Positions 1 through 7,690 of a DNA stretch of 64,000 bases are shown in pieces. This DNA is from Lederbergia citri (GTDB lineage Bacteria > Bacillota > Bacilli > Bacillales > Bacillaceae_C): positions 251,102 through 315,101 of the forward strand of contig NZ_JAGYPG010000004.1 in NCBI RefSeq assembly GCF_018343625.1, given 5' to 3'. The translations under genes and the position numbers were made by a program. The notes below the pieces were generated by a model. That model was not told where the DNA came from, ran no database searches, and saw nothing but the letters and a program-made list of their open reading frames with translations. Each line of letters opens with the position of its first letter. Position 1 is the stretch's first letter.

Positions 1-2
1 TT

Positions 3-1415
3 TTCATCGATGGAAAGTTTGAAGATGGGGAGAAATCGTACGAACTGACTAATCCTTACAATGATGAAGTGATCGCTGAAGTTGTAGAAGGGCAAACAAA
101 AGATATGGTAAAAGCAATTGGTTCTTCTTATGAAGCTTTTAAAACAATGAAAAAAATGCCTTCAGTTGATAGGGCCAATATTTTATTCGCCGCAGCTCGT
201 TTGCTTGCTGAAAAAAAAGAAGAATTTGCGAAGTTAATTACAGCAGAATCTGGAAAGCCAATTTCAGCCTCCCGTGCAGAAGTAGATCGATCTGTACAAA
301 CATTGCAATTTTCTGGGGAAGAAGCTAAGAAAATCGCAGGAGAATTTATACCACTAGACGCAGCGGTAGGAGGTTCTGGACGAGATGCATATACTATCTT
401 TGAGCCAATTGGTGTTGTAGGAGCGGTCACACCTTTTAATTTTCCGCTTAACCTTGTTGTTCATAAGGTTGGACCTGCGATTGCATCAGGAAATACGATC
501 ATTGTAAAGCCTGCTGAAAAAACTCCCCTTACAGCTTTGAAGCTAGCAGAGCTTTTTACAAAAGTCGGGTTGCCAGACGGGGTGTTAAATGTGATTCCTG
601 GCGATGGCGCTACCCTTGTTGGAGCCATGTTAGAAGATAATCGTGTTCAAAAGATTTCCTTTACAGGGAGCCCAAGAGTCGGGAAGCAAATTAAAAATAA
701 AGCGGGACTAAAAAGAATGACGCTTGAATTAGGCAGTAACTCAGCATTATATGTAGATGAATCAGGAGAAGACAACTTGGATGACATAGTAGAAAAGGCA
801 GTTGTCGGGGCATTTAGCTACAACGGACAAGTATGCATCCATACACAAAGAATTTATGTCCATGAACGAATCGCGGATGACTTTTTAGCGAATTTTATTG
901 AAAAGACAAAGAGGCTTAAATTTGGAGATCCAATGGATGAAGATACTTCCGTTACTGGAATGATTGATAAGAAATCACAAATAAGGGTGCTTGAATGGGT
1001 AAAAGAAGCCGTAGATGGGGGAGCAAAACTACTTTACGGTGGAGAGAGAAAGGATAATGGAATTCTGCCAACTATCCTTACCGATGTACAGCCTACAGAA
1101 AAAGTTGCTTGTGAAGAAGTGTTTGGTCCTGTAGTAATGGTAAACAAAGTGGCAAATGACGATGAGGCATTGAAATTAATGAATGATAGCCAATTTGGAT
1201 TGAATGCGGGAGTTTTTACAAATAATTTAAAACAGGCATTTCATTTTGCCCATGAATTGGAAGTCGGGCAAGTGCTTATTAATGATGTCCCGACATTGCG
1301 CTTTGACAATATGCCATATGGAGGAATTAAATCGTCAGGCTACGGTTATGAGGGTGTGAAATACGCGATTAAAGAAATGACTCGAATGAAGATGATCAGC
1401 ATTCACTTTAAATAA
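3..1415 (+). CDS. Aldehyde dehydrogenase family protein, 5'-truncated by window edge
   Basis: NAD(P)+-dependent oxidation of an aldehyde to the acid; the substrate cannot be read from sequence. The frame is open from base 3 (FIDGKFEDGEKSYELTNPYN), typical ALDH N-terminal sequence, so the true start lies just outside the window. Family marks: TPFNFPLN, the cofactor loop FTGSPRVG, the general-base motif LELGSNSA (Glu near nt 726) and the catalytic Cys in NGQVCIHTQ (near nt 834). The GSNSA form of the glutamate motif is found in lactaldehyde/GapN-like and phosphonoacetaldehyde-type ALDHs, so a specific name would be a guess. The next genes are on the opposite strand, so no operon partner is visible. 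Confidence 0.93.
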   Translation, partial: FIDGKFEDGEKSYELTNPYNDEVIAEVVEGQTKDMVKAIGSSYEAFKTMKKMPSVDRANILFAAARLLAEKKEEFAKLITAESGKPISASRAEVDRSVQTLQFSGEEAKKIAGEFIPLDAAVGGSGRDAYTIFEPIGVVGAVTPFNFPLNLVVHKVGPAIASGNTIIVKPAEKTPLTALKLAELFTKVGLPDGVLNVIPGDGATLVGAMLEDNRVQKISFTGSPRVGKQIKNKAGLKRMTLELGSNSALYVDESGEDNLDDIVEKAVVGAFSYNGQVCIHTQRIYVHERIADDFLANFIEKTKRLKFGDPMDEDTSVTGMIDKKSQIRVLEWVKEAVDGGAKLLYGGERKDNGILPTILTDVQPTEKVACEEVFGPVVMVNKVANDDEALKLMNDSQFGLNAGVFTNNLKQAFHFAHELEVGQVLINDVPTLRFDNMPYGGIKSSGYGYEGVKYAIKEMTRMKMISIHFK

Positions 1416-1444
1416 AAAAGAGTTGTCCTACGTGGGACAACTCT
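1414..1444 (-). terminator. Rho-independent terminator
   Basis: A 10-bp perfect stem (AGAGTTGTCC / GGACAACTCT) is followed on the minus strand by a T-run. It ends the minus-strand small gene at 1454-1591 and abuts the aldehyde dehydrogenase stop, so it may stop both transcripts. Confidence 0.75.
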
Positions 1445-1453
1445 GAAGGAAAA

Positions 1454-1591
1454 TCAATCGAAATTATTAGGCGGCGCCTTATCGACTCTTTTTATGGAAT
1501 CCATATCCATTCCTGCTGTAATAAAATAAATGAGAAAAAAGGCAACGGATGCTAAAACTCCAAAAAGACAAAGAGTAACCCACAAATCCAT
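1454..1591 (-). CDS. Small single-pass membrane protein, 45 aa (paralogue of 1788-1928)
   Basis: Read directly from the sequence. ATG at 1591 is preceded by a strong GGGAGGG ribosome site. The product begins MDLWVTLCLFGVL, has one hydrophobic segment (about residues 4-25) and ends in a short charged tail RVDKAPPNNFD. The neighbouring gene has the same architecture and the same tail pattern, R-[VI]-D-x-x-P-x-N-N-F, so this is a tandem duplication of a micro-membrane protein. Function unknown. A terminator follows directly. Confidence 0.65.
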   Translation of the reverse strand: MDLWVTLCLFGVLASVAFFLIYFITAGMDMDSIKRVDKAPPNNFD

Positions 1592-1742
1592 ACTCAATCC
1601 CTCCCTTGCTTATAAAATATATGCAAAAAAGAAGAGTAAATACTGTGAAGTGTATAACATCTACCCTTATTTTAGAGTGAGTAAACGCAAAATTCAAATA
1701 ATTTTTGTTGTTTGTATTTTTAGTTGGTACATTCGACAAAAG

Positions 1743-1778
1743 AAAAAACCTCCCACATCATTAACGATGCGGGAGGTT
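1743..1778 (-). terminator. Rho-independent terminator
   Basis: The inverted repeat AAACCTCCC...GGGAGGTTT, with further pairing inside it, is followed on the minus strand by a T-run. It lies just downstream of the 46-aa membrane protein gene, separating the two small paralogues into their own transcripts. Confidence 0.75.
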
Positions 1779-1787
1779 TGACTTTAA

Positions 1788-1928
1788 TTATTGATTGAAA
1801 TTATTTTGAGGTACTTCATCGATTCGTTCTGCATCTTCTGAGTTCATTACAGAGCTAATAAAATACATTAGAAACCCACCGATTGTACATAAGATCGCCA
1901 TTATACCAATTAAGATCCAAGTTTGCAT
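1788..1928 (-). CDS. Small single-pass membrane protein, 46 aa (paralogue of 1454-1591)
   Basis: ATG at 1928 follows AGGAGGG at good spacing. The product begins MQTWILIGIMAILCTIGGF, has one transmembrane segment (residues 3-24), then a hydrophilic tail ERIDEVPQNNFNQ matching the RVDKAPPNNFD tail of the gene downstream. Its own terminator follows. The separate ribosome sites, the separate terminators and the conserved tail against a drifted hydrophobic half argue that both genes are real. No function is recognised; a membrane-anchored regulator or spore-associated peptide is possible. Confidence 0.65.
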   Translation of the reverse strand: MQTWILIGIMAILCTIGGFLMYFISSVMNSEDAERIDEVPQNNFNQ

Positions 1929-2203
1929 ATGAAATCCCTCCTAAACTCTTTATATCAAACACATGTATATAGAAAATGTTATTTAATAATCTCGAACACT
2001 ATCAATAGTATAGAAGAGTTTAATGGTATAATCAAAAGAATTTTGTCCTTTAGCGGTTAAATCATCCTTTTTTGTGTCAAAAATATGACAAGAAAACAAA
2101 ATTGGCGATAAAGTAGATCTTCACTAGGGTCTTTCCATATAGAACGAGGTAATGTATAATATAAAGGTCGCTTAATAGTACTAAATAAATTTCATTTATT
2201 CAT

Positions 2204-2276
2204 GGCTCCGTAGCTCAGAGGATAGAGCGTCGGTTTCCTAAACCGTGCGTCGCAGGTTCGATTCCTGCCGGGGCCG
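2204..2276 (+). tRNA. tRNA-Arg (anticodon CCU)
   Basis: The full cloverleaf can be folded: acceptor GGCTCCG/CGGGGCC, D-arm GCTC...GAGC, anticodon loop TTCCTAA giving CCU (Arg, AGG codons), variable GCGTC, T-arm GCAGG-TTCGATT-CCTGC, discriminator G. The CCA end is not encoded. The outermost anticodon-stem pair is U-U. A TATAAT sequence at 2155-2160 may be its -10 box. Its 3' end is repeated near 5056-5085, marking it as an integration target. Confidence 0.95.
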
Positions 2277-2288
2277 CTTAAATAAAGT

Positions 2289-2336
2289 CAATAGTAGCAA
2301 GGGTTACAGTTTTTTCTGTCCTTGCTATTTTTTATG
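2289..2336 (+). terminator. Terminator after tRNA-Arg
   Basis: The stem ATAGTAGCAAGG / CCTTGCTAT, with a loop of about 17 nt, is followed by TTTTTT just downstream of the tRNA. Confidence 0.75.
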
Positions 2337-2554
2337 GAAAACATGCAAGTGGTCACCTTTAGTGTACTAAATCAAAAACCCATTTTGTTACCTATTCTGA
2401 TTATCGCTGCATCACCGAAAACTTTTGTTCATATGAAAAAAATATTTAACATACTGGTAATATTTCCACCTTTTGTTTTTCGATTTCTTCCGCTATGTCA
2501 CAATTGCTTTTCTACTTCCGGAATTGAGACCACTTTTTGCCCTTCTATAATGTC

Positions 2555-2583
2555 AAAAAGCCCCTCATTAGGAGCCTTTTTTC
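2555..2583 (-). terminator. Terminator of the CPBP protease gene
   Basis: Minus-strand hairpin AAAG-(g)-CTCCT / AGGGG-CTTT with one bulged base, then TTTTT, 12 nt beyond the CPBP stop codon. Confidence 0.6.
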
Positions 2584-2594
2584 GGTGTTTCCCT

Positions 2595-3461
2595 CTAAAT
2601 TTTAACAGCATTGTTATCATTCAAAATCCCTGCATTTACTCGATTATCTCTCTTAATTCTAACTGATCTGATCCACAAACCGAATCCAACGAACAGAATC
2701 GTTGTAATGATACCCGTAGTCGGGCTCAGCCAAAGTTCGCCTGTTTTCGTTAATGTAATTACCCCCTGTACTGACAGCAGCAACGTAGGCACCCCGTCTT
2801 CCATAGCATGCATTAGCACGCACGGCCATACGGACTTCGTAAGCCTATAAATTTCAACATACATGACCGACCACGCTACCATTAATACGCAGCCTGTCAA
2901 AACAAAGCCCATTCTGGAAGTCGTTTCAAAATAATGATCCGGCAGGAATACCATATAATATGCAACATGCCAAAGCGCCCAAATAAGTCCAGATACAAGA
3001 TAGAGCATCCAGTCATTAAGCTTTAACTCTATAAGTTTTGGAGTCAAATACCCACGCCAAGCAAATTCTTCGAAGATATTCTTAATAAAGTTGCCAGCAA
3101 TCGAAATAGCAATAAGCGGTAGGATCGAATTCATTTTAACATCTAAAATATTTGCGCTATTAAACAGCAATGCAAGAGCCACAATGATAATCGTCATAAC
3201 TGGATAGATCGCAAATGCTGCACCATACCACTTCATGTTCCCTTTAAAATTAGGCAGAATTCCAATATCCTTCCAGTCGCGATTCACAAGCCGCAGTACG
3301 AGCATCGTGATAATCGGCAATATAAGCCACAGGCCCATACCGAGTGAATTTTCCTCTGGCTGCTCCGGAAGCTTTGAGTCTACCAACACGCCAATCCAAC
3401 CGCTCGCTAACACCACCACAATGAACAATATAAGACTAAACTTTCTTCTTGTCGCTGACAT
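2595..3461 (-). CDS. CPBP family intramembrane glutamic endopeptidase
   Basis: Polytopic membrane protease of the CPBP/Abi family (Rce1-like), acting inside the cytoplasmic membrane; bacterial members serve in bacteriocin self-immunity, peptide maturation or stress. All signature motifs are present: EEFAWRG (EExxxR), LIWALWH and the C-terminal HAMED, spread over about eight hydrophobic segments. The frame extends to 3497, overlapping the upstream TetR gene, but the ribosome site AAAGAGGAG best serves the ATG at 3461 (MSATRRKF, 288 aa); the ATG at 3470 is another choice. It forms an operon with the TetR regulator, inside the tRNA-Arg island. G/C-ending codons are commoner than in neighbouring genes, a sign of transfer. 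Confidence 0.88.
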   Translation of the reverse strand: MSATRRKFSLILFIVVVLASGWIGVLVDSKLPEQPEENSLGMGLWLILPIITMLVLRLVNRDWKDIGILPNFKGNMKWYGAAFAIYPVMTIIIVALALLFNSANILDVKMNSILPLIAISIAGNFIKNIFEEFAWRGYLTPKLIELKLNDWMLYLVSGLIWALWHVAYYMVFLPDHYFETTSRMGFVLTGCVLMVAWSVMYVEIYRLTKSVWPCVLMHAMEDGVPTLLLSVQGVITLTKTGELWLSPTTGIITTILFVGFGLWIRSVRIKRDNRVNAGILNDNNAVKI

Positions 3462-3480
3462 TTTTAACATCTCCTCTTTA

Positions 3481-4053
3481 TTATCGTTGTTCCGCACGAC
3501 GTTTCGCTGTGCTGATTACATCTTCAGCTGCGCTGCTCATCAGCTGAATCAGCTGTTCTTCCGTAAAATCTCCTGGCAGCAATTCATTCGCCACCATCAC
3601 GCTCATCCCAATCTGAAAAATCTTCATCTTTAGCAAAATTGCCAGCAATTCATCATCAGACAATCCGTTAAGATCGGGATCCATTCTAATCATCTTTATT
3701 AAGCCTTGCGTCTCTTCCTCATTGTGTTTCGCTTGATTGTTCTTCTTCATCACAAGATCGCGGAACAAAACCGGATACTCCCTTGCAAACCGGATGCTGG
3801 CCACCCCGATATCGTGGAACGGATGCCCCGAGTTTTGCTCCATCAAAATCTGCCTGCTGATCTCGAAGGTCTTCTTGTACACCTCTTCAACTAGCTCGCC
3901 AATCTCTTTGAAATTCACGTAAATGGGGGCAATCGAGCTCCCCAGCTTCTCCGCTACCTTGCGGATTGTAATTGAATCGACTCCTTTCATTATCGCAATT
4001 TCGAACGCCGCATCAACGATCTGTTCTTTCGTAAACTTTGTTCTTGGTGCCAT
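3481..4053 (-). CDS. TetR/AcrR family transcriptional regulator
   Basis: 190-aa one-component repressor. The N-terminal helix-turn-helix (about residues 8-55; ITIRKVAEKLGSSIAPIYVNF) is classical TetR; the C-terminal helical domain would bind a ligand or dimerise. It is the first gene of a two-gene operon with the CPBP protease, and its promoter overlaps an inverted repeat (4083-4128), which suggests autoregulation. Its ligand is unknown. Confidence 0.92.
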   Translation of the reverse strand: MAPRTKFTKEQIVDAAFEIAIMKGVDSITIRKVAEKLGSSIAPIYVNFKEIGELVEEVYKKTFEISRQILMEQNSGHPFHDIGVASIRFAREYPVLFRDLVMKKNNQAKHNEEETQGLIKMIRMDPDLNGLSDDELLAILLKMKIFQIGMSVMVANELLPGDFTEEQLIQLMSSAAEDVISTAKRRAEQR

Positions 4054-4082
4054 CTACTCTCTCCTCTAATCGAACATCCGTT

Positions 4083-4135
4083 ACATATCACCTGTTCCAT
4101 ATCAATTATTATATATCGTGTGATATGTATGTCAA
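4083..4135 (-). promoter_or_regulatory. SigA promoter with overlapping TetR-type operator
   Basis: On the minus strand TTGACA (4135-4130) and TATAAT (4113-4108) are separated by 16 nt. The arms ACATATCAC (4083-4091) and GTGATATGT (4120-4128) form an inverted repeat spanning the -10 region, and ATATC-gtgt-GATAT lies in the spacer. This is the expected layout for a self-repressing TetR gene. Confidence 0.65.
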
Positions 4136-4193
4136 TAATTTTTTTTGCAAATTGTTTCGCAAATTACGATATGATGGTAGCTAGTTATGTAGG

Positions 4194-4382
4194 ATGATGT
4201 CTTTTAAAACCGTGTACGACTTCTCCGTTAAGCTGCCCAGCGCCCGCCTTGAATTCTTGCAAGAATACGCTGGCAAAACCTTTGCTCATGTTAATACAGC
4301 CAGCAAATGCTCGATTTACTCCTCAATTCAAGGGGCTTCAGTAGCCTTACATCGAGCAGCTGGGTACAGAGCAAAAACTTGA
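4194..4382 (+). pseudogene. Glutathione peroxidase N-terminal fragment
   Basis: The 62-codon frame has a degenerate glutathione-peroxidase start: VYDFSVK, then YAGKTFAHVNTASKC, matching the usual YKGKVLLIVNVASKCG region including the peroxidatic cysteine position. After 'SIQGASVALHRAAG' it ends at a stop, while a functional enzyme has about 160 residues. The rest of the fold is not found downstream, so this is a decayed remnant inside the tRNA-Arg island. Confidence 0.55.
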
Positions 4383-4530
4383 ATAAATTTACTTAATGAA
4401 TGATAACCAAAAATCACCAACAAAATGTTGGCTGTAAATGATCATTCAGTAAAAGCTGTTTTTACAACAAACGTACTTTCAATTTGGAAAATATCCTTTC
4501 TGTTGCACAATTTAGAAATAGGAGTAGTGC

Positions 4531-4815
4531 ATGATGGATTTCAAAGATATCAAACTGCGGAATGGAAAATGGCATGGCTTCATGATGCCGAACATATTGG
4601 ATCGCTTGGGGACATGTGATATGAGGGATGATAAAGAGAAAAACCAATATTAGTTTAATACCAACCTAGAGCAATTAATGAAAAGTTGGCTGCAGCACAG
4701 GAGGTTTAATCTGCCAGAAGGATTTTTTGATGAAGTTGTAGGCGGAGTACATAATATTGACAACCTTAACACGATTGTTGGGATCACTGTATGGAATGGA
4801 GATTTACAAAAATAA
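4531..4815 (+). pseudogene. Small ORF interrupted by one in-frame TAG
   Basis: ATG at 4531 follows TAGGAG at good spacing and begins MMDFKDIKLRNGKWHGFMM. After 40 codons there is a TAG at 4651-4653; the same frame then continues for 53 codons (FNTNLEQLMKSWLQ...; VVGGVHNIDNLNTIVGITVW) to TAA. Both halves look like real protein, and one substitution (for example TGG to TAG) would explain the stop. The family is not recognised; the compact size resembles polymorphic-toxin immunity proteins, but that is only a guess. Confidence 0.5.
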
Positions 4816-4878
4816 ATAGGACAATGTTATTGGTGTGGAATTTAAAGATTAAAAAACATCTGCTGATGTGCATCAAGA

Positions 4879-4906
4879 AACCCCTGTCATTTTAGGCAGG
4901 GGTTTT
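4879..4906 (+). terminator. Rho-independent terminator in the island
   Basis: Stem AACCCCTG / CAGGGGTT followed by TTTT, downstream of the interrupted ORF. Confidence 0.6.
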
Positions 4907-5055
4907 AAACTGGTCACAATGGTCACGCATTTGGTAACACACCTGTCCAAATGGGAGGAAACATAATATTATTGAAACAAATATTAAAAAGTAGAAACAA
5001 GGTATATTAATAGATTAAAACATATCATAATCCATTAATATATCCATTAGTTCGT

Positions 5056-5085
5056 TCGCGGGTTCGATTTCTGCCGGGGCAGCTT
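5056..5085 (+). repeat. Partial copy of the tRNA-Arg 3' end (att-like)
   Basis: Thirty bases match 2250-2279 (tRNA T-arm, acceptor strand and 3 following bases) with three substitutions. No D-arm or anticodon arm precedes it, so it is not a tRNA gene. It marks the far end of the island. Confidence 0.65.
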
Positions 5086-5094
5086 TATAAAAAA

Positions 5095-5129
5095 GGCAAG
5101 GTAGCAATTTCTCTACCTTGCCATTTTTT
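5095..5129. terminator. Bidirectional terminator
   Basis: Ten-base-pair stem GGCAAGGTAG / CTACCTTGCC with T-runs on both strands. It serves the minus-strand trmH gene (stop at 5142) and may be the original terminator of the tRNA before island insertion. Confidence 0.7.
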
Positions 5130-5141
5130 GTATACCTTTGT

Positions 5142-5966
5142 TTAATACCCCAACTGCCTCTGCCTACTCACTTCATAAAGCATGATCGAAGTAGCACATG
5201 CAACATTAAAAGAAGAAGCCGACCCATGCATTGGAATGTTAATCATTCGATCGCATATTTCTTTGTAGAAATGACTTAGTCCTTGAGTCTCGTTTCCGAC
5301 AAGAAGAATTGTCGGCTTTGAAAAATCGCAATAATATATTTCATCACTTCCAGCTGCACTCGTTCCGACAATTTGTAAATCCGGATATTTCTGTCTTAAA
5401 GAGTCAGCCCAATTTTTAACATCGTTAGGTGAGGATATTCGGATTGTTGGTACGTTAAAAAAGGATCCCATTGTGGCTCGGATTGTTTCGGGATCGTATA
5501 AATCAACAGCGTGACCAGTCATAACCAAACCTTGGCATCCTAATGCGTCACAGGAACGAATAATAGAGCCAAGATTCCCTCTGTTTGACGGTCTATCGAA
5601 AACAACGACCAGCATTTTCTCATTCACTGGAATCCGAGAAAATTCGTCTTCTGGCATGGTAACAATCGCAATCAGTTCAGAAGTGTCTTCTTTATCACTT
5701 ATTTTCTCCATCAGTTGTGCTTGCAATTCATAATGAAAATTAGCGGTGGAGTTAGCTAATATATCCTTTCCCCATTGGGACAACGGTTTTTGAGGAGAAT
5801 ACAGAAATGCCTTAATATCCCATTCATTCTTAATCGCTTCGTTAATGTTCCGTACACCTTCAACAAAAAATTCTTTGTATTTATGTCGTTTATTTCTATT
5901 TTTCTTTAAAACCTCGAACTTCTGGAAATCGTTATTTTCATTGTTAATACTTACAATTTGAGGCAT
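5142..5966 (-). CDS. TrmH/SpoU family RNA 2'-O-ribose methyltransferase
   Basis: SAM-dependent 2'-O-methylation of rRNA or tRNA by an enzyme with a deep trefoil knot. The three SpoU motifs are in order: FDRPSNRGNLGSIIRS (motif 1), LLVGNETQGL (motif 2) and SASSFNVACATSIMLYE (motif 3). The N-terminal ~110 residues form a substrate-binding RNA-binding-like domain. The ATG at 5966 has an AAAGGAG ribosome site. 274 aa is a normal length. The RNA target is not predictable; the next genes (DUF3006, MBL) are transcribed the same way but are functionally unrelated. Confidence 0.93.
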   Translation of the reverse strand: MPQIVSINNENNDFQKFEVLKKNRNKRHKYKEFFVEGVRNINEAIKNEWDIKAFLYSPQKPLSQWGKDILANSTANFHYELQAQLMEKISDKEDTSELIAIVTMPEDEFSRIPVNEKMLVVVFDRPSNRGNLGSIIRSCDALGCQGLVMTGHAVDLYDPETIRATMGSFFNVPTIRISSPNDVKNWADSLRQKYPDLQIVGTSAAGSDEIYYCDFSKPTILLVGNETQGLSHFYKEICDRMINIPMHGSASSFNVACATSIMLYEVSRQRQLGY

Positions 5967-5988
5967 TTTTTAAAATCTCCTTTAACTC

Positions 5989-6201
5989 TTAATCGTCCCA
6001 AACATCATCCATTAGCTTCTCTATTTCTTTTCGACGTTTTTCTGTTTCGTTTTTTAGAACTTTTATATTTTCGTCATTAATATCTACGATATCACCTATA
6101 ACAGCTTCCTCTGGAAATAGTGACTTTTCAAAATCCTTTGTTTCCCCGTCAATTTCAACAACAACCCATTCACCTTCAAAACGATCGATGATTCCGCGCA
6201 T
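5989..6201 (-). CDS. DUF3006 domain protein, 70 aa
   Basis: Small acidic protein: an N-terminal beta-rich half (RGIIDRFEGEWVVVEIDGET) and a charged C-terminal helix (NETEKRRKEIEKLMDD). DUF3006 proteins are habitually encoded beside secreted ComEC-like MBL hydrolases, as here, where the MBL gene ends 12 nt upstream. A partner or accessory role is therefore inferred, not shown. Start supported by AAGGAAGTG. Confidence 0.85.
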   Translation of the reverse strand: MRGIIDRFEGEWVVVEIDGETKDFEKSLFPEEAVIGDIVDINDENIKVLKNETEKRRKEIEKLMDDVWDD

Positions 6202-6213
6202 TTTCTCACTTCC

Positions 6214-7362
6214 TTATTTTGGCGTAAATGATGTTTGAGTTTTATATGTTTTTCCATTATAAGATGCTGATATATCAACCTTTACATTAAAACCTATTGC
6301 TGCTCGACTTATTTTTACTGGGAGCTTTTCGCCCACTTTTCCATAATAAGTTGTATTCGTACTTTTATAATGAAAAATGGCAGTATATTTTGTACCTTTT
6401 GGTAGTCCATTAACAGATAAATTAATTGTTGAGTTTTGTTTCGGCGTTTTATTATCTACACTAGCCGTCAGCTTATTACTTGTATTAGCGACAGGTTCCT
6501 TAACCTGAGTTGGTTTTTCGTTCATTTTTATTGTAGTTCCATTAGAAGTGGCTGTGATGGTGCCAGATAAATCCGTACGATATATATTTGCTTTTACTGC
6601 TGTAAGTCGCTTTAAAGTTTCGGTAGTGGGATGCTTATACCTATTTCCTTTTCCGACGCTAATCACAGCAAAATTAGGCTTGACGATATTTAAAAATTCG
6701 GTTGTCGTAGCTTCTTTTGCACCATGATGGCTTACTTTCAATACGTCTACTTTAGATAATAGTTTCTTGGAAATCAAATCTTTTTCGCCCTTTGATTCAA
6801 TATCCCCTGTAAATAAGAATGTATTTTTATTGTATTTTACATGGAGAACGGCACTCCAATTATTTAAATCACTTGTTGAATAACTTTTGACTGGAGCAAG
6901 AAATGAAGCTGTTACGGTTTTATCTTTTAATGGCAATTTTACTCCCGATGCAGCTGTTTTAATTTTATAATTCTTGTCCTTAACGGCGTTTAAAAAGTCT
7001 TTATATGCCTGCGTAGTATGAGAAACTTTTGGAGCATATATATTGTCAACCTTAAAGGCATTAATAACTTCATCCAAGCCTCCGATATGATCTGAATCAG
7101 GGTGAGTTGCGATCATATAATTGATTGTATTCACATTTTGTTTTTTCAAATACGCGACTACGTCGTGGCCCTTTGCGCGGTTTCCTGCGTCAATGAGTAT
7201 ACTTTCTCCTTGAGGTGTTTTTATGAAAATCGAGTCTCCTTGTCCTACATCAATGAAATGAACGACTAAATCTTTTGAAGCTGCACTTGTAATATATTGA
7301 GCAAAAAATAGTGATAAAAATAGTGCTGCGACAATCCCGATTATGCGTGTTTTCCGTTTCAA
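6214..7362 (-). CDS. Secreted ComEC/Rec2-like MBL-fold hydrolase
   Basis: 382 aa. N-terminal signal or anchor segment (residues 5-28), then a metallo-beta-lactamase fold like the ComEC C-terminal domain: FIDVGQGDS, THPDSDHIGG (HxDxDH metal-binding motif), FTGDIE and SHHGAKEATT. A C-terminal beta-sandwich of about 85 residues follows. ComEC-like MBL domains are proposed to be nucleases acting outside the membrane; the substrate here is unproven. The start is TTG at 7362 behind GGAGG at 7-nt spacing. It precedes DUF3006 in the same operon. Confidence 0.88.
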   Translation of the reverse strand: MKRKTRIIGIVAALFLSLFFAQYITSAASKDLVVHFIDVGQGDSIFIKTPQGESILIDAGNRAKGHDVVAYLKKQNVNTINYMIATHPDSDHIGGLDEVINAFKVDNIYAPKVSHTTQAYKDFLNAVKDKNYKIKTAASGVKLPLKDKTVTASFLAPVKSYSTSDLNNWSAVLHVKYNKNTFLFTGDIESKGEKDLISKKLLSKVDVLKVSHHGAKEATTTEFLNIVKPNFAVISVGKGNRYKHPTTETLKRLTAVKANIYRTDLSGTITATSNGTTIKMNEKPTQVKEPVANTSNKLTASVDNKTPKQNSTINLSVNGLPKGTKYTAIFHYKSTNTTYYGKVGEKLPVKISRAAIGFNVKVDISASYNGKTYKTQTSFTPK

Positions 7363-7522
7363 CTTTGTTCCTCCAATTACCTTTTTTGTTTTCTTTTTCT
7401 ATTATAATTCGTTTTTACGTTTTTGAAATAAATTGTTTGGAAAAACTACATTTCTTTATGGATAAAACGATAGATTTTGAGGAAAATAATGCTGATTTAA
7501 TCATTATAGGAGTGATGACTTG

Positions 7523-7690
7523 ATGGTGAAAAGAAAGGCAGCAAGAAATGCAGTTGAAAAGTATGCTAAAACGCCAAAGAAAAACATAGAGGAATCGGAT
7601 TATACAGCTGAATTTGCCCAAGGAGAAGATCCAATGAAAGGTGCAAACCGCAATTCTAAGATTGGCAGAAAAGGAAAAGGCCATGAATAA
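7523..7690 (+). CDS. Small basic hydrophilic protein, 55 aa
   Basis: MVKRKAARNAVEKYAKTPKK... with a C-terminal part rich in G, N, K and R (GANRNSKIGRKGKGHE). A ribosome site AGGAG precedes ATG at 7523. The composition (basic, disordered, no hydrophobic core) resembles the minor small acid-soluble spore proteins and other spore-core peptides, but I do not recognise the family. It overlaps the next small gene by 8 nt, indicating translational coupling. Confidence 0.6.
   Translation: MVKRKAARNAVEKYAKTPKKNIEESDYTAEFAQGEDPMKGANRNSKIGRKGKGHE

Larger units (their letters stand above)
2277..5085. mobile_element. Remnant of a small integrative island at tRNA-Arg
   Basis: The last 26 nt of the tRNA-Arg plus 3 nt (2250-2279) recur at 5056-5085 with 27 of 30 identities, as expected when an element integrates into a tRNA 3' end and leaves attL/attR. 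Between them are a TetR regulator and CPBP protease whose codon use looks more GC-rich than the flanks, a glutathione peroxidase fragment and a stop-interrupted ORF. There is no integrase, so this is a decayed or cargo-only remnant. The repeat could instead be the tail of an ancient tRNA duplication. Confidence 0.5.

Noticed and set aside
2322..2666. 114-codon plus-strand frame
   Set aside because: Runs through a terminator and into the antisense of the CPBP gene, no ribosome site, no known motif.
5040..5090. Second tRNA gene
   Set aside because: Only the T-arm and 3' acceptor strand are present; no 5' acceptor, D-arm or anticodon arm precede.
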